64,000 nt of DNA, taken from assembly GCF_932294415.1 (NCBI RefSeq), contig NC_065541.1:34133790-34197789 (forward strand), read 5' to 3'. The notes below the pieces were generated by a model. It ran no database searches. It saw nothing but the letters and a program-made list of their open reading frames with translations, and had not been told where the DNA came from. Positions 48,501 to 61,500 of the stretch are shown piece by piece; position 1 is the first letter of the stretch; every line of letters starts with the position of its first letter. The stretch is from Quercus robur (Eukaryota; Streptophyta; Magnoliopsida; Fagales; Fagaceae). The position numbers and the translations under genes are program-made.

Positions 48501-49137
48501 CCCTGGACTGCTTTGTAAATGGGGAGGAAAAACTTTAGCTATGATTTCTGTAAAAAAAATGGATTATTTTTACCTATCTTCTGCGCAGATATGCTTGGGG
48601 TGGAGATGTTTCTCCCAAAGTAGATGTTTATGCTTTTGGGGTTGTCCTTTTTGAGCTTATTTCTGCCAAGGAAGCATTGCTTAAGGCATATGATTCCACT
48701 TCTCAATTTCAGAGCCTTGTCTCCTTAGTAATCTTCTTTCCATCCCACTAATTAAACAGCTGGATGCTATGCTTTTACTAGGCTTACTCATGTCTGGTAC
48801 TATTCTAGGAAACCAACCTTGGACATATATTTATTTTATTTTCTGTGTTTCATAGTTTGAGGATGTTCTTAAGCAGCCTGATCCCAGAGAGGCCCTGTGC
48901 AAAGTAGTCGACCCTTGTCTTGGAGATGACTACCCACTTAACTCAGTCTGGACGGTAAAGCAACTTATACAAAAACCTATTTTTACTTTTTAATGATTTC
49001 ATTTCCCATAATTCTATAGAGTTGTTTGGTTACAGGTGGCTCAGCTTGCCAAAGCATGCACACAAGAGGATCCACAACTACGTCCAAGTATGAGATCTAT
49101 AGTGGTTGCCTTAATGCAGGACAAGCCAACACTTTGA
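43863..49137 (+). CDS. CERK1-like: LYK-B: LysM receptor-like kinase (CERK1/LYK type), open in all 12 exons
   Basis: Exons: 43863-44502, 44938-44971, an 8-nt exon after the AG at about 45068, 45205-45354, 45962-46170, 47020-47109, 47947-48043, 48129-48280, 48355-48446, 48589-48727, 48856-48954 and 49036-49137. Total 1,812 nt, 603 residues. Signal peptide 1-23; three LysM modules with CDC at 87-89 and CSC at 153-155; membrane span about 229-257; kinase with [10 protein letters not shown] (331), Lys352, Glu365, HRD 443-445 and DFG 463-465, so it should be catalytically competent. Family members at the plasma membrane bind chitin or lipochitooligosaccharide and signal to defence or symbiosis. Oddities: the protein ends [11 protein letters not shown], about 28 residues short of the usual tail; Cys replaces the usual Arg in the VRLIGYC motif; and an ACCAATACC-type repeat encodes NTNTNTNT at 137-145. 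Confidence 0.9.
45563..45602. repeat. Poly(C)-poly(A) tract in LYK-B intron 4
   Basis: A run of 27 C followed by 13 A. The same composite tract (23 C then 9 A) sits at the matching place in LYK-C at 58511-58542, so it predates their duplication. The exact lengths are likely to be affected by sequencing error. Confidence 0.85.
47155..47321 (+). mobile_element. SINE-like insertion in LYK-B intron 6
   Basis: About 167 bp, absent from the matching intron of LYK-C. It is flanked by imperfect duplicates TAAAAATATATTCTTATT (47137-47154) and TAAAAATATAATGCTTATT (47322-47340). Inside, GGGTCTGGGGGAGGTC and GGTTCGAATTC (a good RNA polymerase III B box) resemble tRNA-derived plant SINEs, ending ACACTAAGGCCCGACC. 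The clean presence/absence contrast between the paralogs makes it an insertion; the SINE class is inferred. Confidence 0.65.
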
Positions 49138-50206
49138 CAGAAAAATTAAACAATAACAAAAATTAATGATAGAAACCTAGGAATCAGTATCAAGTTTTGC
49201 TTGGAAGGCTTTGTTTGTTTGAGGATGGAAAAATAGGGGATAAAAAATGGTAAGAGGATGAAAAAGTGGGAGGATAGGAAAAAAAAAAAAAAAAGTTCTC
49301 TCTCGTTTGTTTGGTTGGGGGTAGAAAAGTGGAGAGATAAAAAATTCTTTTATTTGGTTAAGAAGAAAAATAAGATTATAGACAATAGAATTTGTATAAA
49401 TTTACTTTAATGCCTTTATTACATAAATTTTTAAAAATATTTTATGAAGGAAAAAGAAGTATTGTTGGAATAAATAAATTAAAAAAAAAAAAAAGCTCAA
49501 ACATTGGTTTAAAAAAAAAAAAAAAATCAATGCACATATGGTTTTAGGGTGTAGATAAGTAATTTTCTTCAAACCATGTCTCCTCCCCCATTTTTTCCCC
49601 AATTTGGGGTGTTGAATTTTGGTGAGTCTAGAAAGAAAACATGAGTCCCACCTCCCCTCCCAACCAAATATCTCCCCTAAATATTATCCCCACAAATTAG
49701 CCCAACCAACCAAACACAACCTAAGTAAAAATAAATAAATAAATAACTACTAAGAGTTGGTACTTTGATTGGTTAGAGTTGGTACTAGATCATGGAGACA
49801 ATCTCAATTGAAACTTTTATTCATCAAAATAAGTTCTTACAATAGGGGTATAATATTTGTTCATACATGAATACTAAATCTTATTTCTAATTCACATAAA
49901 TTTTTTTTTTTTTAAAAATCTAATTGATATAGAAAACCCTAATTAAATAATTACAAAGATAACCCTATCTTTAAATAAATACTAATAAACCCAATTAAAT
50001 GGTATGACCTAAAAATAAAATAATTTACTAGCACACTTAAATGATACTAAATTAAAATAAATATCTCCTTGTGTTTGTCAATCTAATGCTTGGAAAGGTA
50101 GAAACATCTATTTTGTTAGTTCCCAGCTAACTGTGTTAGCTATCAAAAGGATTAGTAATTCACCAAATAGAAGAACTATGTGGTAGTAAAATAAAGAAGT
50201 TGAAAC
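49138..50206. other. LYK-B downstream spacer, possible MITE at about 49205-49725
   Basis: GTTTGTTTGAGG/GTTTGGTTGGGG phrases near 49208 and 49306 and CCAACCAACCAAACACAACC near 49703 are loosely inverted, as in the common GTTTGG-type plant MITEs, but no target duplication could be fixed. The rest is AT-rich with no ORF of note. The normal 3' coding end of the gene family is not found here. Confidence 0.35.
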
Positions 50207-50840
50207 TGTTGGTAGATAACTCGGCTGTTATTCTAAGGAGAAACCAAGCAAACTCTAGAGCATCTCAATGAACCCAAAAGCAACTAGAATTCATCTTTTG
50301 TTCTACCGCATACGGGAAGCTCATGTAGTCAGTTTAGCAGCGACCGCGAACTTCTATATAAAGCTATTCATGTAATAACAAACAAATAAAATAAAATGAA
50401 ATAGCAAACAGTGCGTCCTTTGTTATTAAACACGCTCCTCCTTGCATTGTAGCAAACAAAATTAATTTTCTTTACTTAATAAAAGCATGTTATCAACCTA
50501 CCCGTCCCTATGCTTCTTAACTTAAAAGCATGTTATCTCTAGCCACTTACAATTACAATCTTGCACCCATCTTGGTATCAGAGTAAACTAACCATAAACT
50601 CTGGCAACAAGTTCTAGTGCATTTACATTCACTTTCAACTATGTCCAATACATTGTTCCGGTTTTTACCAATGGGGGCTATGATTTTTTGAGCATACCAA
50701 TGAAGACATTTTTCATTTCACAAGATTTGTGGGGATTTAATTGAAGAAAGCTACGAAGAACGTACAAGTTCAGAAGACTTGTCAACTTGGATAGCTAAAA
50801 CAAACAAAAAAAGAATTCAAGCAAAAAAAAAAAACAATTT
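50207..50840 (+). mobile_element. 5' fragment of a Ty1/copia element (fossil)
   Basis: An LTR-like segment starting TGTTGGTAGATAAC (50207), with a TATA-like CTATATAAAGC near 50355, runs to about 50560. The primer site TGGTATCAGAG at 50573-50583 (initiator Met tRNA) follows, then a gag remnant at about 50640-50800 similar to UBN2-type copia gag (YDF.SIPMKTFFISQDLW). The remainder of the element, including the other LTR, is missing. Truncated and broken; age not measurable without a second LTR. Confidence 0.68.
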
Positions 50841-51449
50841 CTCTACTCTTCATCCACCAAGGGTAAGTAAAACTCCTATTTTTTATAAACAAGTCACACT
50901 TTTTCTTTTTATTTTTTTGTAAACGTATAAAGAATTCATTTGTTTAGGTAAAGAAGGTATAAAATACAAAATCTTCTCAAACCTTATTAGGTTTAAGAAT
51001 GAATTCAAAATTCAAATCCACCTTAAACCCATTTTAAAAAGGTTCTAAACGGGTTGGCTCCAAAAACCCACATAATCAGACCCATTGCCATATTTATTTT
51101 CTTCTTTTAAGAAAAATTATTGATGAAATTGAAAAATTATTAAATATATGCAGTATTTATTTAAGGGGAAAAAAAAGTTAAAACAAAATTTTTAATCAAA
51201 ACAAAAGCAAATGTTGACCGGTGGACCCTTACACACGCTCATGACTCAAGAGACCACTTGACAGCCCCCACGAGTTTTGAAGTTTCAATTTAGTGTAGAA
51301 AACCGCGGGAATTTTCTCTAAGTCGTTGGTAAAAGTAAAAATAAATCAAACTCTTCAGTTTCAATTTCTCTCTTCCTTTCCCAATTGCTATAACCCAATT
51401 CTTGATTTTGCCGAAATTCCACAATCACGGTTCCAATTTTCCCAATAGA
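50841..51449 (+). promoter_or_regulatory. LYK-C upstream region with a W-box
   Basis: An AT-rich spacer followed by the presumed LYK-C promoter. TTGACC, a WRKY-binding W-box core, occurs at 51214-51219, about 235 bp before the ATG. The final 100 bp or so (CTCTCTTCCTTTCCCAATT, CAATTCTTGATTTT) parallel the LYK-B leader. No experimental meaning can be given to a single hexamer. Confidence 0.35.
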
Positions 51450-53067
51450 ATGAAACCCAAGTTGAGATTTTTAGTGTTGGTGTTGATGTCAGTTTGTTGT
51501 TCCATAGCAGAATCCAAATGTAACAAAGGATGTGATTTGGCTTTAGCTTCATACTACATGTGGAAGGACTCAAACCTCACATTCAAAGCTCAACTTTTTC
51601 AGTCCAACCTTAACATCGACGCTGATACTATTCTCAGTTACAACAAGAAAACCATAAACAGCAAAGACAGTGTTCAACAAGGTGTAAGAGCCAATGTTCC
51701 ATTCCCATGTGACTGTATTGATGGCAAGTTTCTGGGTCATGTGTTTGATTACACGGTTCAATCAGGGGACACGTACGAGAAAGTGGCGCAGACTTGGTAC
51801 GCGAATCTGACAACGTACGAGTTGTTAAGGCAGTACAATAGCTATGACCCCAATATGATACCTGATGAGAATGCAAGGATGAATGTGACAGTGACATGTT
51901 CGTGTGGGAATAGCTTGGTTTCGAAGAAATACGGTTTGTTTATTACGTATCCACTACGGCTAGGGGACACTGCGGATGCAATTGCTTCGGTTACAGGTCT
52001 TAGTGTACCGTTGCTGAGGAGTTACAACCCTGGTATATATTTCACACAAGGGAGTGGTGTGGTGCACTTCCCAGGAAAAGGTGTGGCTTGTTTGTCAAAC
52101 CTTTTGAGTTAAAAATTTTTTTATTTATTTATTTTATTTTTGAGATATGAGATTTGGGATTTTGTTCATTAGATTTATTTGGTTAGGTTCAGAGGTGTGA
52201 AATCTTGTCTTCTTTCTTCTCACCAAAACAAAACAAAAACAAACAAACTTGTCTTTTTCTAGATGTATTTGTATTTTTATATGCTACCTTTTTTTAATTT
52301 CTTTTTTATATTTAAAAAAAAAAAAAAAAAAAACCAATGAAAATGACTCACCTCTCTATTGAATTAAAGCAACTAGCAGTAAACAAAATCTGATAAAATT
52401 AAATTTGGTCTTCTCTAAACAAATTCTAGTTAAATTAAACATATATGGTTTTCCTTTTTGATATTATTCTAGCATGATTATCACATTGGTGATTTTGACA
52501 GTGATTCCTTTTTCTTTTTTTTTCTTTTTTTTGTTTACCATGATGCACATTTGTTCAATTCCAAATTCTGTGAAAAGTATTCGCTATATCCTTTGTCTAT
52601 TGCACCAAGGGGCCACAATAATTATGCAAAATTATGCTTTCCTTGAGTTTAAAGCATATCGAGATGATACCCTTTTCCTTTCAAAATAGTTTCTGGGGAC
52701 CATGATTTTTTAAATTAGCTTGACATTTTTATTCCCATTTATTTCCATCTGCAGATCAAAATGATACTTATCCACCTCTGGTATCAAGGTACCTTCTACA
52801 AATTTTATCTTCATACTAAATGAACCTACAGCTTACATCTGTGTCTCATTTTCTATTGTTTCTTTTCATTTTATCCCTTTTGCAGCACAACCGGTTTGGC
52901 TTTCTTCCACAGTTGGTTTTACAGTGATTATGTTTGCTTTGATATTTGGAGACAAATATGAGATTATAAAGCGGGCAGTTGATGGTGCTTTTGTGCTTAA
53001 TATTTGCTTATCAATAAGCAGGATTAGCAGTCAGAGTTATTGCTGGAACGGCTATGGGAGGTGTAGC

Positions 53068-53556
53068 TGTAGGGAATTTAACAAAAAATTCCTAACCTGT
53101 GAGAAACAAAACAAATAGAGAAAACACACGTCAAAGAAAATAATCACACGCACAAGACAATATTTACGTGGTTCGGCAATTTGCCTACGTCCACGGAGTT
53201 GCAGGGATTTCACTATTATCAGGGAAAATACAATAGTGCACAAGAACACTCAAGAAACCCAAATCCCAATTACACCCTAGCACTCTCTCACAGAAAAAAA
53301 TAAGAATAGAAGCTGGCTGCCTCTCTTTTCTCTATTTTCTCTCATGCGGCTTGCTCACTAGGTTAATTAGGATTTCTCTCTTTTTTAATCTCTCGGCATT
53401 GCCGCATATAATGAAGCATATATATATATATATATGTTACTTTATGAAAGTCGGCTGAGTGGATTCCTTTTTCAACTTGTATTAGGTCACCTTTATGGCC
53501 GGATTGGGCTTGGTTGGGCCTTATGGGCTTGTGGTAAAATTCAAGCCACACTAACA
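53068..53556 (-). repeat. LTR of the young copia element (3' LTR in element orientation)
   Basis: 489 bp, TGTAGGGAATTT...CACTAACA as read on the + strand. It matches 57641-58131 except for a shorter A run near its start. It contains a TA microsatellite at about 53417-53436. Confidence 0.95.
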
Positions 53557-56500
53557 AATCTCCACCTTGGCTTGAATTGATCAAGCTACACTAGCAAACT
53601 CCTCCATCAGCTCCACCTTAGCCCTTAAGGGCTCACAAGCTGCAAACATCAGCCACAATCCTCCATAACACAGTCCCTCATCCCTGCAACTCATCCTCCT
53701 GTCCTCAAGCTAGAAGACCAATTGAAGCTGCGCACAGCTTCAACTTCTCAATAGTGACACCCTTAGTCAACATGTCTGCCGGGTTCTTAGATCCACAAAT
53801 TTTCTCAAGCATTACCAGCTTATCTTCAACAAGATAACGGATAAAGTGGTATTTTGTCTGTATGTGCTTCGACTTTGAATGAAAAGCCGAATTCTTGGCA
53901 AGAAAGATTGCACTCTGACTGTCACTGTGTAGAATGCCCATCTCCTGCTTCTTACCCAATTCTTCTAAGAAACCATGTAGCCAAATCATCTCCTTTCCAG
54001 CTTCAGTTGCTGCAACATACTCAGCTTCTGTAGTAGACAAAGTAACAATCTTCTGTAGATTTGAAGCCCATGATATAGCTGTACCACCCAGAGTAAAAAC
54101 AAACCCAGTAGTACTCTTTCTACTATCAATATCACCAGCAAAATCAGCATCTACATAACCCTGCAGTTTCAAACTTGCACCTGTGAAGCAAAGACATGTA
54201 TCTGATGAACCCTTCAGATATCTCAGAATCCACTTGACTGCCTCCCAATGCTGCTTTCCAGGCCTACTCATGAATCTGCTCACAACTCCCACTGCATGTG
54301 CAATGTCTGGCCTTGTACACACCATAGCATACATCAAGCTGCCAATAGCTGAGGCATAGGGCACCTTGCTCATGTGGTCCCTTTCTTCTTCTGTCTTCGG
54401 TGATTGTTCTTTGCTTAGTTTGAAATGACTACCCAAGGGTGTGCTCACTGGTTTGGCTTCATTCATGTTGAACCTGCTGAGAACTTTCTTCACATACTCT
54501 GACTGTGAAAGCTTCAATGTACCATTAGCCTTGTCTCTAATGATTCTCATACCAAGGATTTGCTTTGCAGCTCCCAAATCCTTCATTGCAAACTGTTTGG
54601 AAAATTGCTTCTTCAGATTATTAATCTCCTCAATGCTAGACCCTGCAATAAGCATATCATCCACATATAACAGTAATATGATGTAAGAATTGTCAAAAGA
54701 TTTAACATAGCAACAGTGATCAGCTTCACATCTCTTGAACCCAATTCTATGCATAAAACTGTCAAATTTCTTGTACCACTGTCTAGGAGCTTGTTTTAGG
54801 CCATACAAGCTCTTTCTCAGTTTGCAAACTAAATTCTCTTGTCCTTGAGCAATGAACCCTTCTGGCTGAATCATGTAAAGGTCTTCCTCCAAGTCACCAT
54901 GAAGGAATGCTGTCTTCACATCTAACTGCTCAAGATGTAAGTTTTCTGCAGCCACCATTCCCAGTACTAGTCTGATTGTTGACATCTTCACAACTGGAGA
55001 AAATATCTCTGTGTAGTCAATGCCTTCCTTCTGCTGGAATCCTTTAACAACTAATCTGGCCTTATAACGTTTGCTACCATCATGCTCATTCTTTATTCTG
55101 TATACCCACCTGTTGTGCAAAGCCTTCTTTCCTACTGGCAATTCAGTCAGTTCCCATGTCTGATTCCCCAACAAGGAATCCATCTCATCCTTCATGGCTA
55201 ACTCCCACTTGCTTGAATTCTCATCTTGCAAGGCTTCATTATAACACTCTGGCTCACCACCATCAGTCAACAGGAGATAATTTAGACTGGGTGAATAACG
55301 CTGTGGAGGTCTAATGTTTCTGGAAGATCTGCGGACTTCAGCTACAGGTGTACTCAGATCTACTTGTGAATTTATATTCTCCTTATCTTCTTCACCCCTT
55401 TTCTGGACAGTACCTTCAGTCAATTCATCTAAGTTGACAAACTCAGATTTCTTTTGATCTATCCCTGTAACATCTGACACTACAGTTGACCTGTCCTTGT
55501 ACATAACCTGTTCATTAAATATCACATTTCTACTTTTGATGATTTTCCTGTTTTGTTCATCCCAAAACCTATAGCCAAATTTCTCATCACCATAGCCAAT
55601 GAAAAAACATATTTTAGACTTTGCATCAAGTTTACTACGAGCATCAGAATCAATATGAACATAGGAAACACAACCAAAAACTTTTAAGTGTGAAAACTTT
55701 ACCTCTTTACCGCTCCAAACCTCCTCAGGAAGTCTGAACTCCATGGGAACTGAAGGTCCTCGGTTTATTAGGTAAGCTGCAGTGCTAACAGCATCAGCCC
55801 AAAAAGTTTTTGGTAGTCCAGCATGCAACCTCATACTCCTAGCACGCTCATTGAGAGTTCTATTCATGCGCTCAGCCACACCATTCTGCTGTGGTGTCCC
55901 AGGAATGGTCTTCTCCATCCTAATTCCCTGTGCAGCACAATACTCACTGAACCCTCCATCTATGTACTCTCCTCCATTATCTGACCTCAAACATTTTACT
56001 TTCAAACCTGTTTCTGTCTCAACCATGACCTTCCACTTCTTAAAGGTTTCAAATACATCTGATTTATTTTTCAGAAAATAAACCCATACCTTTCTACTTG
56101 AGTCATCAATGAAAGTAATGTAGTACCTTGAACCTCCAAGGGATGCAACCGGAGAAGGTCCCCACAAATCAGTGTGTACTAACTCCAATTTTTCAGCCTT
56201 CGGTGTCCTGCCAGTTTTCAAGAAGCTCACCTTTTTCTGCTTTCCTAAGATGCAACTTTCACACATGTCAAAATCAATGGACTTCAATTCTGGTAGTTTT
56301 CCTTTTGACAACAGCATCTTCATCCCTTTCTCACTCATATGACCAAGTCTGCGGTGCCATAGGCTTGTATTAGTACTTGCATCAGCAACTGCAATTGTGT
56401 CTCTTGGACTTGAGGTCATGTACAGAGTACCAGTCTTCTTTCCACGAGCCAATACCCTAGCTCCCTTTGTAACCTTCCAAGTACCACCAACAAATAGTAT

Positions 56501-57640
56501 TGCATGTCCTTCATCATCAAGTTGTCCAACAGAAATCAGATTCCTCCTCAGGTCAGGAATATGTCGAATCTTTTCCAGTAACCAAACAGACCCATTGGGT
56601 AACAATATTCGAACATCTCCCATACCCACAACATCCAAGGCTGAACCATCAGCCAAATACACCTTACCAAAATCACCTGCAACATAATTATGTATGATTT
56701 CTCGGTGTGGAGTGGTATGAAACGAAGCTCCTGAATCCAAAACCCAATCATCAAGTGGACTGTCTACTGCAAGAAGTAATGCATCCTGTACCTCTTCTGT
56801 TACAGCATTAGCTGAATCATCTTCATTCTTCTTCTTAGGACTTTTGCATTGATTCCTAAAGTGACCTGTTTTCCCACAATTCCAGCATTGTACTTGTTGG
56901 CCTGATCTAGATTTACTTCTGTTCCGATTAGAATTTCTGGATTTTGATCTGCCCCGATTTGAATTTCTGTTATTACCTCTGCCTCTTGTCTCAAGGTTTA
57001 GGGCAGAACCAGATCCTGAGGATTCACTTGCATCTCTTCTGCGAATCTCCTCAGCCAGAATTAAATCTCGTATATCATTGTACTTGAGTTTTTCCTTTCC
57101 TGTAGAATTGCTTACTGCCATCCTCATTGCCTCCCAACTGTTTGGCAAAGAAGCCAAGACGATCAGAGCACGAATCTCATCATCAAAATCAATTTCTACA
57201 GACGACAATTGATTTGTGATAGTATTAAATTCATTCAGATGTTGTGCTACTGATGCATTCTTTGCCATCTTCAGATTGAACAGTTTCTTCATCAAGTGCA
57301 CCTTATTGTTTGCTGACGGCTTTTCATACATACCAGACAAAGCTTTCATCAGATCTGCTGTGGTCTTCTCCTTTACAACATTGTGTGCAACAGACCTAGA
57401 CAGAGTTAACCTGATAACTCCTAGTACCTGTCTATCAAGAAGAGCCCATTCCTCAGCCTTCATAGCCTCAGGTTTTTCCCCTAGAAGCGGTTGATGCAAT
57501 TTCCTCCCATAAAGGTAATCCTCAATCTGCATCCTCCAATACGCGAAGTCTGTGCCATCAAACTTTTCTATTCCAGACGCCTTTCCTGCTTCCTCTGTCA
57601 TTGCTCCCACTTAAACCTAACCCTAGGCTCTGATACCAGT

Positions 57641-58131
57641 TGTAGGGAATTTAACAAAAAAAATTCCTAACCTGTGAGAAACAAAACAAATAGAGAAAAC
57701 ACACGTCAAAGAAAATAATCACACGCACAAGACAATATTTACGTGGTTCGGCAATTTGCCTACGTCCACGGAGTTGCAGGGATTTCACTATTATCAGGGA
57801 AAATACAATAGTGCACAAGAACACTCAAGAAACCCAAATCCCAATTACACCCTAGCACTCTCTCACAGAAAAAAATAAGAATAGAAGCTGGCTGCCTCTC
57901 TTTTCTCTATTTTCTCTCATGCGGCTTGCTCACTAGGTTAATTAGGATTTCTCTCTTTTTTAATCTCTCGGCATTGCCGCATATAATGAAGCATATATAT
58001 ATATATATATGTTACTTTATGAAAGTCGGCTGAGTGGATTCCTTTTTCAACTTGTATTAGGTCACCTTTATGGCCGGATTGGGCTTGGTTGGGCCTTATG
58101 GGCTTGTGGTAAAATTCAAGCCACACTAACA
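57641..58131 (-). repeat. LTR of the young copia element (5' LTR in element orientation)
   Basis: 491 bp and next to the Met-tRNA primer site, hence the transcription-start side of the element. Its transcription would run antisense through the element and towards LYK-C exons 1-3. Confidence 0.95.
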
Positions 58132-58510
58132 GTAGCTAGCGTGCTGTTACTTGCAGCCTGTATATATTTCGGATGTTACCGGAAGATGAAGGTGGAGGCA
58201 TTGTTGCTCTCTTCAGCACCTGAGGGTGCATCTGCTCAGCATGAGCGCGGTATATATATTTTGTACAGAATTCTTACCCACCTGCTTTTGTGCTTTTAAA
58301 AATAATTGTCAATGAATGATTGCTTCGTGGATCTACTGGTCCTGAAAATCATCTTTGTACTTAATTTACCTCTGAATGGAAATGCTAGAAATTTCAATTA
58401 AATGAAGTGAGAATCTTATTTAATCATCGTCGGCCAGACAGTCACATTGCTCATAGATAACTAAAGATCTTATTCTTATTTATTGTTAAGCATCCCTTTA
58501 CCCACCAACA

Positions 58511-58542
58511 CCCCCCCCCCCCCCCCCCCCCCCAAAAAAAAA
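58511..58542. repeat. Poly(C)-poly(A) tract in LYK-C intron 4
   Basis: 23 C followed by 9 A, at the position equivalent to 45563-45602 in LYK-B. Confidence 0.85.
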
Positions 58543-61500
58543 GAAAAAGACATTATGTTTCTTGTTAATTTATTTTTTTCATTTCTGAATAAAGTTATCT
58601 GAAGTTGCTGACAGATGATACTCTTTCAATGAATGTGATTGTTGATTTTATTGAAAGAGTTTTCACTGGTGTTGGTGCTCTGATCTTTCTGCAAAATGGT
58701 TGGCCAATCTAACCTCAGACATCCCATTTAAGCATCTCCTCTGAATTGTTTGAACTTTATATAAAGAGTCATTGTGACTGATAGAAACAATGAAGTTGTA
58801 TGGATCTTTGCTTCTTCTTCTTTTTTTCAAGTGGGAGCTTAGACATGAATTCACTAAATTTTTTTACCTCTGTTTTTATTTAGGCCATAGACGTACCAAG
58901 AATAGACATGCAGAATCAACTGGTCCCAGTGGTGGTCCAGCTTCAGGTCATATAGGTATAACTGTGCACATATCAGTTGAGTTGAGTTCTCGTATGAAGA
59001 ACTTGCCACAGCTACTAATGACTTCAGCATGGCTAGTAAGATTGGTGAAGGTGGTTTTGGGGCTGTTTATTATGCAGAGCTGAGAGGCAAGGTTTGTATT
59101 CATAAGTATTTTTTTTCATCATAGGTGGATTGTACATTAACAATGTATGGGAGATTTGCAAATTAATTATGTGGTTGACTCTGTAACTTGACTGATTTTA
59201 TTAGTCAAGAGTTTTATTCATTTAGGTCTATAATAAATGATATACTTGTTCGTCTACATGCTAGGTTTGCAACCTTTCGTGACATTTGATGATAATCCTT
59301 TTAGGGAAAGATATCAAATAGGAACACCATAGTGATCCTTTTAGATAGGAGATGGTGAGAACTTTGGTTTTCAATTTTTATTTTTAATCAAGATGATATT
59401 GGGAACAAACTTATTAAAGCACATATAAAGGTTCAAGGTGAGGACTACTTAGCAAAATGAATAGCTGAATAGATCAAATGACTTTAGTAACTTTTGTATT
59501 CTTATCCGAATATGATTATATTTTTTGTGAATTTTAGCAACTTTAAACTAGGAATGTTGAGGTTGATTGTAAGAAAGAATCTAAATACAAAAGTCAAGCT
59601 GGACAGAACGGTATATGTGGAATTCGCAAAGTCGGCTCTAGTTTATATGTATGAGGCTAGTTGAGTAAAGTTTAGGTACCAATCTGGAGAAGTAGAAGTG
59701 GTAATGAGAAAAATGGATACACTGTTCAATCAACCTTTAACCTTTGCTCATGCTAAATAAGAATTTGTACATCCATCAACATCTAAGCTCTACATAGCAT
59801 TTTGCATTCGTGATTACTCCGTATGGATGGCTAAGCAAGCAAATCAACTTTTAGCTATGCCGTCATATTATCAATTTTCACTTTCCAAACAGTCTCCCCC
59901 CATCACTCTTATCTGTGCAGAAAGCCGCAATCAAGAAGATGGCTATAGAAGCATCTAAAGAATTTCTAGCTGAATTAAAGGTTTTAACAAGTGTTCCTCA
60001 CTTGAACCTGGTAATATACTTTCTTTCCCAAGAATACTAAAAGAATATGCTTATTGCTTAAAAAGCTAAATGAAAGTTTCATCAATCATATTCTTTGAAC
60101 ATCATTTCTGGAAAATATAATCTGCCTCCCAAGAATTGAAATGATTGCAGACAGAAGGAAATTTTGGTTGATTTATTTACTTGTAGTTGTGGTTATTGGG
60201 GGAATCCTATATCCATTAACTAATAATAATGATGCTCTGGTAGGATGGATTTTTATCAGTCAGCTGTGTATTAAATACAAGTGTGCATCCAAAAAATGCA
60301 GTAGCCATGTTATTTTCTCTGTAGTGTAGATAGAACTTTAAGATGTTTGATTCTCTTCTTTTTGTCTATACGCTATATATTACTTACTAACAACCAATGC
60401 AGGTGTGCTTGATCGGGTATTGTGTTCAAGGTTCTCTTTTTTTGGTCTATGAATACATTGAGAATGGCAACTTAAATGAACATTTGTGTGGTTCATCAGG
60501 TGAGATTACATGTATATGGTGATGATGTTTCTAAGTGATGTCAAATTCAGATCAATAGACATAATTATGTTTATATGTTTCCAGGGAGGGACCCCTTGCC
60601 ATGGTCTACTAGGGTACAAATTGCCCTTGATTCAGCTAGAGGTCTTGAATACATCCATGAGCATACTCTTCCGGTTTATATCCATCGTGATATTAAATCA
60701 GCAAATATATTGATAGACAGGAACTTTCACGCAAAGGTTGCATTAGTATTTAGTAACTCTATTGTTGCTATGGATCTTCATAAATTTGTTCACATCGCTT
60801 TATTGCATTGTAGGTTGCAGATTTTGGGTTAACTAAACTGTCTAAAGTTGGAGGTGTTTCACTCCCCACAAGTGTCATGGGAACGTTTGGATACATACCA
60901 CCTGAGTAAGTTTACTTTTGTCTGTAAATTTATCAAGAGAGTAACAATTTCAGCAATGGGAGATGGAATTGGGGTGTTTTGCAGATGCGAGCTGCTGTTA
61001 GAAGGACCCTATATAAGCTCAATGAGTGGCTATCTAGAGTTTTCTCTGCCAGTCTATAATTTTCTGACCAGAGGACTTGCATTGTGTGTGATTGATAAGC
61101 AATGTCCAACATTTGATACATATCTATGAGATTGTTTGGGCTTGACGATTTATTAATTTCACTAGTGGTTAATGGCATGGCAGCTGCCATCAAAAATTTG
61201 AGAGACCTTTCGTTAGTGATAATTTATGCTTTTTTAGGTGCCAGGATATGCCTCTCTTTTTTCCCCTATTTCTGCCAATATTTTATCCTGTGTTACTGTT
61301 GATATTTTGTTCTTCTGGCCACTGATGTTCTCCTTGGAAATGGATTTCACAAAGATGAGTTCGCTACTCATTGTTTACTGATCCCAGGGACTCCTTCCTA
61401 ATATGGGAGGAAAAACTTTAGCTACAATTTCAGTAAAAATTGGATTATTTTCTATACCTTCTTTGCAGATATGCTCGGTATGGAGATGTTTCTCCCAAAG

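Larger units (their letters stand above)
53068..58131 (-). mobile_element. Ty1/copia element, whole and very young, in LYK-C exon 4
   Basis: 5,064 bp, inserted opposite to the gene. It is bounded by the 5-bp duplication GTAGC (53063-53067 and 58132-58136). LTRs lie at 53068-53556 and 57641-58131. A Met-tRNA primer site (ACTGGTATCAGAG on the minus strand) lies beside the 57641 LTR, and a purine tract (AAGGTGGAGAT) beside the other. One 1,301-residue gag-pol frame (57610-53705) looks whole. Domain order: gag, CCHC knuckle, protease (DSGAS), integrase, reverse transcriptase (YVDD), RNase H, as in Tnt1-like copia elements. By eye the LTRs differ only by 2 bp in an A run, so insertion was very recent. 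Confidence 0.96.

Noticed and set aside
50573-50583. Possible tRNA gene at TGGTATCAGAG
   Set aside because: Only the primer-binding match to initiator Met tRNA is present, with no cloverleaf; it belongs to the copia 5' fossil.
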